NCBI RefSeq assembly: GCF_035222375.1
Contig: NC_085887.1
Coordinates: 3,943,501 to 4,007,500 of the forward strand
DNA from: Podospora pseudocomata
Lineage: Eukaryota > Ascomycota > Sordariomycetes > Sordariales > Podosporaceae
DNA: 64,000 bases
Direction: 5' to 3'
Within the stretch, counting starts at the first letter, position 1. Every line of letters starts with the position of its first letter. Below the pieces are notes generated by a model. It worked only from the letters and a program-made list of their open reading frames with translations, made no database searches and was not told the DNA's origin. Shown one piece after another: positions 57,479 to 64,000 of the stretch. A program made the translations under genes and the position numbers.

Positions 57479-57606
57479 GACAGGTACGTACCTGCGCCCG
57501 TTGAATGGATGTTTGGAAAGATGTTCCGGGACCAGCGTAAACCAGAGACCCTCGAGCTGCGCAAGATATTAAAAGGAGAGCCTCTTAACTCTTTTAATAT
57601 AAAGTA

Positions 57607-59224
57607 AACTCTCCCGCAAAACTATCGTATTCATAATGATCAACCAGCTTCTCAATTATTCTAATTCACCTATAGAGTATTTTTAATGGCATAACGTCTT
57701 TTTAAAAGTCTATTAATTGTATTTTAAGGCCTGATAGCTATCCTTTGGAGCCTGTTGATTATTCTTTAAGGCTTAATGACTATCTTTTGAGGCCTCGTGA
57801 TTATCTTTTAAGGCCTAATAACTGTCTTTCGAGGCCTCGTGATTATATTTTAAGGCCTATCGACTGTTCCTTGAGGCCTATAATCTGTATTCTACGATAC
57901 AGTTTAGGATACCATTCTTCGGTAACTTTTTACTCTCATATTGCAATCTTTACGCCTTTGGTGTATTTCTTGGCAAAGTACCTTACGGGAACTACGTTGG
58001 AGAGGCTGAACCTTGAAATACACTTTTAGTGGCAGTGTGACAGGATTTGGGAATGCCGGAGAGAAAAGGTTGATACCGAAGCTGTCAGCCTGAGGACATA
58101 TCGGGAGCTGAGACAAGCTGGTTGCTCGAGCCTACAACGAGAAAAAAGGCCCGGGCAGCCGGGGATGCACGCACCAGTGCATGAGCGTATAGGTACAGAT
58201 ACATAAGGTACTTAAGTAGGTATATTGAAATGGTGAGAAAACAAACAAAAACAACCACAACACCACAAATATACCCTCAATAGGTCTCTGAATGGACACA
58301 CCTGCGTGACAGTGGCTCGCTCGCAGGCCGCACTCCACGTAGGACAAAGAAAAGACTCTATGGGCTCGCAGACCACATAATAAGCACCTGATCGGCCTGA
58401 TCAGAGGGCCAGAATTACCTGCACGCGTGCAAGGCACAAAATCTTGAAGAGATAAAAGTCGATGCCCTGTCTAAAATGGAATGTCAGAAGCAGACCGCTT
58501 ATATACATGACCCCTGAACCCCCGAATCCTCCGAGAGCCCCACTTGCTCACTTATACCCTTCAGGCCTGAAGCCGCACCCCAAACCAATAAAGGCATTAT
58601 AAAGGGAGAAGTACGCGAAGTTTATATAGCTATTAGGAATGCGAGATTTTTCGGGTTTAAGATATGCGAAATGACTTGTTTTGGTATAGGAAAAAGGCTA
58701 CTAAGGCATGGGGAAAAGGAGTCAAGGCACACGGAAGGAATCTGGGCATATAGTAGGCTTGGGAGGATATTCGTGATAGCTTCAGTTTTGACGGCAGTGT
58801 GCTGTCTGTGGGGGGGTGCGGGGCGCCTACAAAGGCCCACCTTTCACCAGACTCCACACCTGGTTTGCTTTAGGGCTGTTTTCGTTTACTGTTTATTTTC
58901 TGAACTTAACTAAAAAAAACCTCTGTAATATCAAGTTGTTCCTTAATTCTCCTGCTTTTCTGGTCTCACTTTCGCGGGCAGCGACTTCACTAGGCCGTCG
59001 CCCTACACTGTGTGGCTCCCAATGGGGTTGGGACAGGGAAGGGATTTCTTTTTCAGGGGTTGTGCCTGCGAATGTTGCTGCTGGAACCGGGGTGGACAAC
59101 AAAGATGGACAGGCTGGGGATGGAGATTCAAGGTGGTGACCAAGAGAGCGGAACGGGCGTCATTGGTGTGGGAATGGGTGTCATATTTCTGTCCGCTTTG
59201 GTCTCGCTGTTGAACATGTAACCT
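57607..59224. other. Intergenic region with a 21-bp minisatellite
   Basis: About 1.6 kb. The minisatellite at 57729-57896 is listed separately. The remaining sequence has AT-rich stretches and short frames on both strands with no family resemblance. Confidence 0.4.
57729..57896. repeat. Eight tandem units of a 21-bp minisatellite
   Basis: Units such as GCCTCGTGATTATCTTTTAAG and GCCTAATAACTGTCTTTCGAG follow each other without gaps, exactly 21 bases each. AAG-ending and GAG-ending units alternate, so the array may have grown as 42-base pairs. One frame reads a seven-residue repeat (DYLLRPR-like), which I take as a by-product of unit length. Confidence 0.85.
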
Positions 59225-61033
59225 CTAATACACATATCGGAATGTAATGGCCTTGTCGCCCTTCTCAGACAGTTTCTGTTGCGTATAACGACCCAAATCC
59301 CCATCCTCCATCTTCCTTGCCCTCTTCTTGTTGGCGGTGCTATACCCAACTAGCAGGATGAGCGAAGCGACGATACCGGCGCCAATGAACCCAAGTTCCA
59401 AACCATGACCGAGTCGATATCTGGGAGCATCCTTTGCCCGATAAAAGTTGGATGCCATTGCCTTGATATCGTGTTAGTCCTGTTCCCGTAATTAACTTGT
59501 TTACTTACACCTCCCAGGTTTCCGACACCTATTTGGACCGCCATCCCGACTGAACGCTTCAACGACCCTGCCAAGTTGTTGGAGAGCCAAGCAATGACGC
59601 CTGGAAAAGCTGGGTAGATGGCACAAGCTGCGATAAACACTCCGCCATACACCACACGCGGGTTTCCAGAGGCGATGCACCTAATCTGGTCAGTTACCTT
59701 GTTTTCTCCCAAAGCAGATGGAAACTCACATGGAAAACCCAACAACCATAATAAGTAGTGGAACAATGATGAACGGGCTTCTTCGCCCCACCCGATCGGA
59801 AAAGTAAGCTACAATGACGGCGAGAATGGCGGCAGTGATGTAGATGGGAACCGTCATGAGCTGCGCGGTGCTGCTCTCATACCCCAGCGTGCGAATGATC
59901 GTTGGCAAGAATAAGCTGATGCCATAGAGCGGGCAGACAATCTTGGAAGTGTTAGCACCGGAGAAATCCAGGGGTTCAGGGGCAACATACCCCCCAGTAG
60001 ACAAAGATGTTGACCCAAATCTGCCAATCCAGAAACGCCTGTCTGACATATTTCCACTTAAAATCATCGGCCTGGGCCACCATAGCGTGATCGTTCCTCT
60101 TGCTCTGCCCTTGATACTTGAGACGGAACACGACAAATGCTCGTTCTTCCTCGGTCAAAAAAGTCGCTGTTTCGGGAAAGTCGTGCAGAGTGAAAAAAGC
60201 CAAGACGGCGACCAGGACGGTTGCGATGCCTGGGTTGTTAGCTCGCACTCCAGAAAAGCAGGGGTTGAACATACCCTCAAGAATAAAAATCCACTGCCAG
60301 CCATGCAGTCCCCCAACACCATCCATCTTCCCAATGGCAAATGCCAAAAGTCCACTGAATGCGCCGGCGATGGAAGCTGCACTGAAGAACATGGCTTGTC
60401 TCAACTGCATCTCCTCACGCTTGTACCAGTTTGTGAGGTAGTAAGCAACGCCGGGAAACAGACCAGCCTCGGTAACGCCCAGAAAGATGCGAGCTGTCAA
60501 GAGTCCGGTAAAGTTGTGCACGATGCCCATCAAGGTCATCACCACGCCCCACGCAACCATGATGGCTGGCAACCAGATAGAAGGCCTGATCTTTTTGAGC
60601 ATCAGGTTGCTGGGAACCTCGAATGCGGCATAGGTGAAAAAAAAGGCTGTGAGACACCAGTTGTATTGGTCATCCGTCAAGCCAAGATCTTCCTGAAGGC
60701 CTTCAATTTTGGCATTGCCAATGTTACCACCTAAAACAGGTCAGAATTGGACACTTGGGGAAACAAGAGATACTGACGATCCAGAAAAGAGAGTAGGTAC
60801 AGCAGGGCAAGCATCGGAATCAAGCGAATGTCCATCTGTCGATAGTCAGCATGCAGGGTCTTCCAATGGTCGGGCATACCTTAGGTGTGTTAGGTACCTA
60901 CCTTGCGGAGAATTGCCTTCTCATTCAAGTGAGCAAACGACTCTCCCGTCCTCTCGATCTCGCTGCGTTCTGCTTCCTCAGACTGTGAACCGCCATCGTG
61001 TTTTTCGGACAGAGCAGCTCCGGGAACACTCAT
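59225..61033 (-). CDS. MFS transporter, Dal5/anion:cation symporter family
   Basis: Seven exons, 60902-61033, 60778-60835, 60275-60730, 59991-60229, 59730-59941, 59509-59680 and 59225-59461, with 45-66-nt introns, join in frame to 501 residues. Family marks are NEKAILRKMDIRLIPML with YLLSFLDR, then GNIGNAKIEGL, FFFTYAAFEVPSNLML, TARIFLGVTEAGLFPG and YFSDRVGRRSPF. Twelve membrane helices are expected. Dal5-type carriers import allantoate, nicotinate, pantothenate, biotin or similar organic anions by proton symport at the plasma membrane. The substrate of this one cannot be told. The ATG at 61033 gives a 45-residue polar leader typical of the family. Confidence 0.93.
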
Positions 61034-61717
61034 TTTGACTGGTGGGAGAGGTGACATGTAGGCAATTGAATGAGTACACCAAGGAGGCCAACCACCCTTC
61101 TTTTAATCCCACATGCCAACCTATGCTTATTTCCTGGCATGCCTCAGATGATGATGCAAATCCCGGGCCACCTCGGTTTGCACGTCCGGCTCCCCCGCAT
61201 CACGTTCCCCCGCATACTCAGCTTATTCCCCGCGATCTTGCCTAGACCGGGCGAGATCGTCAACCTTATTCCCTGAAATCCTACAACCATGGTGGTGGTT
61301 GCCACGTCGTCAGTGGCGCGGGGTATCACCAACCACGACGGAGAAACAGAACCAACAGAACTGAGCAGCTGGAAACCTAAAGCCCGATTTAGTTTCTGAA
61401 AAAGGAAGCTCAAAATGCTAGATCCACTACAGTGGCAGACGTTCAGCTTTGAGGAAAGGCAGATTGATTGAGAGGGGGTTTTCTTTGAGGTTAAGCATAA
61501 CCGGTTCTCAATTCAACATGATTGCTGTGACAAGGTCAGCACATTCTTTGATTTGCGGCGTACAGGTAATTGAGATGAGAATGGAGGGCCTGGAAGAGAG
61601 GGTTTCGCATGAGAGGGTTTGCATGAGGAATAAACGAAATAAATCGACGGGTCCTGCAATTTGGTAGGTGGCATATAAGAATGTATTTCGTCGGGAGAGA
61701 TATGGATCGTTAGGAGC
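61034..61717. other. Intergenic region
   Basis: About 0.7 kb with the MFS promoter, ending at the TA target site of a transposon. No gene is seen. Confidence 0.4.
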
Positions 61718-61719
61718 TA

Positions 61720-63579
61720 ACGTACATTATAAGCGAGTCGCGCATATAAGCGAGTCGCGCACTCTCTGTTACCCTACCACAACTACCCTCAATTACACAA
61801 CCACAACACTAGGAAACTACAATAACTGAATCAGAAACAGATGAATCAGATGATTCTGCAGCCTCCTGGCATGTACGTGCATTATGGCCAGGCTTGCCGC
61901 ACACACCACAGCACCGAACCTTCGTACGAGCTCCCCCTGCATTACCGCCATCCTGCTGCGTTTCTTGCGCTGCCTCCCCACCCACGGCCTTCTGGTCAAG
62001 TATATCCTTTGCATCTTGCACAGTAAGTGATCCTCCGAGCCGCACACGTGTTTTTTTGGCTCTCCGGCGCTTACTTAGTGCCTCGTTGGCCTTGCGGAGT
62101 GAAGTGTTCTCTGCACGAAGGAGAGCCACCTGGTGCATCACAGCCATTGTACTCTTAGCAAGCTGGTCCACAGCAGCCAACATTGAAGTCGGGGAGCTAT
62201 TTTGATGGTTGGCAATGCGAGTCTTGATAAGCGTTGACTGCGAGTCAGCTTCTCGGGGGTTGTGTGGTGTCTGGAAGACCCAAGGTTGTGCAGTGCCGGG
62301 CCGTGAGTTTGGAGGTGTTGGCGTACGAAGCTTTACATCTAGCTTGGAAAGCACCCTCTCTGGATCGTACGGCGCAAGGCCAGCACCTGCAAAGCCACCC
62401 TGTATATTCTTCTCTGTTATAGAGGCAAAAAAGGCCTCGCGGAAGGCACAGAGGAACTCGAGCTTGCTTACGTGGTTGATATGCATGCGCATCAAGTCCT
62501 CGATCTGGCGGCCGTACGCCTGCTTCAATGGCCCCAAGCAGCCGACATCGAGTGGCTGGAGGTAGTGTGAAGAATGCGGAGGCATGCAGAGCGTGATGAT
62601 GTTGTTCTGCTGGCAGTAGCGCTCAAATTCAGTCGAGTGGTGGCTTTCGTGGCCGTCGAGGATCAACAACCGGTATTTGCCCTTTGTGCGGGACGCTGTG
62701 TGATAGTCGAAGTGCTTGATCCAATCTAGGCCTACCGGATTGGTAGTCCAGCCATTATCGGTGGTTGCGATGCGCCAGGTAGACGGTAGGTTGCACTCGG
62801 TGTACCAGTTAGCAAGGTGGTACTGTGCGGCCAAGATGATGAAGGGAGGGATAGCCCAGCCGAGGGCATTGACTCCTGGATCACCGTTGCCCATTCGCGG
62901 TTGCCAGGCTGGGCCAGTTTCGCCTTGCTAAGGCCGTCTGAGGTCGTAACTACCATGCCCGCGAAGATAATACCCATCATGAACCCAGTCTCGTCGAAGT
63001 TGTAGACATCGTCATCCACAATACCGTACTTGGCCTTGGTGTTCCGCACAAGCGTGAACCACTCGCTGATGACCTTTGGATCCTCGCACTTGGCCCTCTG
63101 GTAGTCGTATCTACGTGTAAAACGCGTACGGAGCTGTGGCTGGCGTTTGACGAAGTTGTGTGCCCAGAGCTTGCCAACAGGGGCGCGTCGCGTACGCGTA
63201 GCAGTTGGTTGGCCATATCTTCCACACCACGCAATCTTGGTGGAAAAGCTCGCGCACATAGCTCAATAACGTATTGAATAATAGCATCCTCTTCTGATTG
63301 AGTGAGCTTCTTCGAATTGGGCGTGGTGTCGCGTCGTGCAGGCCGGCCAGCGCGTCGGTCACGGAGGGTTGATGGTGGTACATTATAGAGCTTAGCTGCG
63401 GCTCTGAGGCGTAATTTTTCGTCCTTTTGGAGAGCTTCAAGGGCTAAGATTACCCTCGCTTCCTTTAAAGTAGGTGGCATGTTGGGTTGTAGAGAAAAAT
63501 GATGTTAAGTGTAGAGAGAAAGCGTCGCAATGGCCAGTGCGCGACTCGCTTATATGCGCGACTCGCTTATAATGTACGT
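61720..63579 (-). mobile_element. Pogo/Fot1-type DNA transposon, full length, 1860 bp
   Basis: Perfect 44-base inverted repeats (61720-61763 and 63536-63579) start ACGTACAT and contain the 17-base unit TATAAGCGAGTCGCGCA twice in tandem. TA is duplicated at 61718-61719 and 63580-63581. The element encodes one transposase on the minus strand with two frame breaks. Its transposase is the closest relative of the fragment at 15700-16020, though the end sequences differ. Confidence 0.93.
61809..63480 (-). pseudogene. Pogo-type DDE transposase, two one-base frameshifts
   Basis: From the ATG at 63480 the frame opens a helix-turn-helix region (LRLRAAAKLYNVPPSTLRDR) and continues to EDMANQLLRVRDA. It breaks in a C run near 63182-63186, continues in another frame with VYNFDETGFMMG and GNREWAT, then breaks again near 62880-62890 in a GG context. 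The last and longest part has LLILDGHESHHS and LQPLDVGC (second and third catalytic Asp), a Leu-rich helix, SKRRRAKKTR and the knuckle CGVCGKPGHNARTC, ending in an acidic Ser-rich tail. Both breaks are single missing bases next to homopolymers, so a recent active copy or an assembly error is possible. Confidence 0.9.
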
Positions 63580-63581
63580 TA

Positions 63582-64000
63582 CCAGATTTGTGATTTTAGG
63601 CGCAGAGGTTTTATGAAAAGGTTTTACACAAGACTCAACCGTCAGGGGGAAGCTGCTAATCGTGGCATGCAGGTTACGGTGAAAGCAAGACTCTGGTGAC
63701 TCTATGCTTGCTCGCCGAAAGCAAAAGTCTTCTGAATTTTTGAGATGTGTAGGGATAAAGAAGTGCACTTACAATATGGCTGCTGTGGACGGTGCCAAGT
63801 AAAATAAAATAAAACATAAACAAAAGTTTAGTCAGCCGTGTCTTTAGTCTTACAGCATGGCATACCTCGATCGAGATAGGAATAAACAAAAAAAAAAGTC
63901 AAGATTTGCTTAGCAAACTGACACGGTCAAATATTGCATGCCTGGAGACGAGACAGACCATGCTGACATGTGAAAGGGGTTCGTCATCGAAGCGTTGCAT
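63582..64000. other. Window-edge region
   Basis: About 0.4 kb downstream of the transposon. Only AT-rich sequence with an A run near 63888-63898; no gene is seen. Confidence 0.4.

Noticed and set aside
57745-58029. Frame with a seven-residue repeat (DYLLRPR-like)
   Set aside because: Explained by the 21-bp minisatellite, whose period is divisible by three; no gene structure around it.

Overview
The window is from a filamentous ascomycete, most likely a sordariomycete close to the Sordariales. The grounds are short introns of about 45-95 nt with GT/AG ends, a GH131 glucanase carrying a fungal CBM1, fungal NLR-type NACHT proteins, Fot1/pogo-type DNA transposons, a Tad-like LINE, and families such as Clr5-ankyrin, DUF7708 and DUF7025-AAA. 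Family names come from motif recognition by eye; nothing was searched. I rebuilt exon structures by hand, and most multi-exon genes close to a whole number of codons.

Layout: 0.2-1.3 kb, a secreted GH131-CBM1 glucanase. 2.35-8.4 kb, a decayed 6-kb LINE with a 16-bp target duplication. 8.7-13.1 kb, an intact NLR (NACHT_N-like domain, NACHT, ten near-identical WD40 repeats). 14-15.2 kb, a SANT/Myb protein. 15.6-18.4 kb, two neighbouring pogo-type elements, the first collapsed around a possible solo LTR. 19-23.4 kb, a second NLR (membrane segment, lipase-like domain with Cys at the nucleophile position, NACHT, eleven near-identical HEAT repeats). 26.4-30.4 kb, a hypothetical membrane protein and acetyl-CoA hydrolase. 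33.6-39 kb, an UNC93-like protein, a small secreted protein and an MFS carrier. 39.4-41.3 kb, a Clr5-ankyrin gene with a frameshift. 43.2-46.9 kb, a ruined sesquiterpene cyclase beside an intact nine-exon P450. 47.5-47.9 kb, a cysteine-rich secreted protein. 49.2-55 kb, a head-to-head pair of a DUF7708 P-loop-like protein and a large AAA ATPase. 56.7-57.5 kb, a kinase-like pseudogene. 59.2-61 kb, a Dal5-type MFS carrier. 61.7-63.6 kb, a third pogo-type element.

Two themes stand out. One is allorecognition or innate-immunity type genes: two NLRs with internally homogenised repeats of different classes (WD40 and HEAT), the Clr5-ankyrin gene and the DUF7708/AAA pair, set among transposons. The other is the remains of a small terpenoid locus whose cyclase is destroyed while its divergent P450 is still open. 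The transposons decay by indels and stops and are not AT-rich, so strong RIP is not evident in them.
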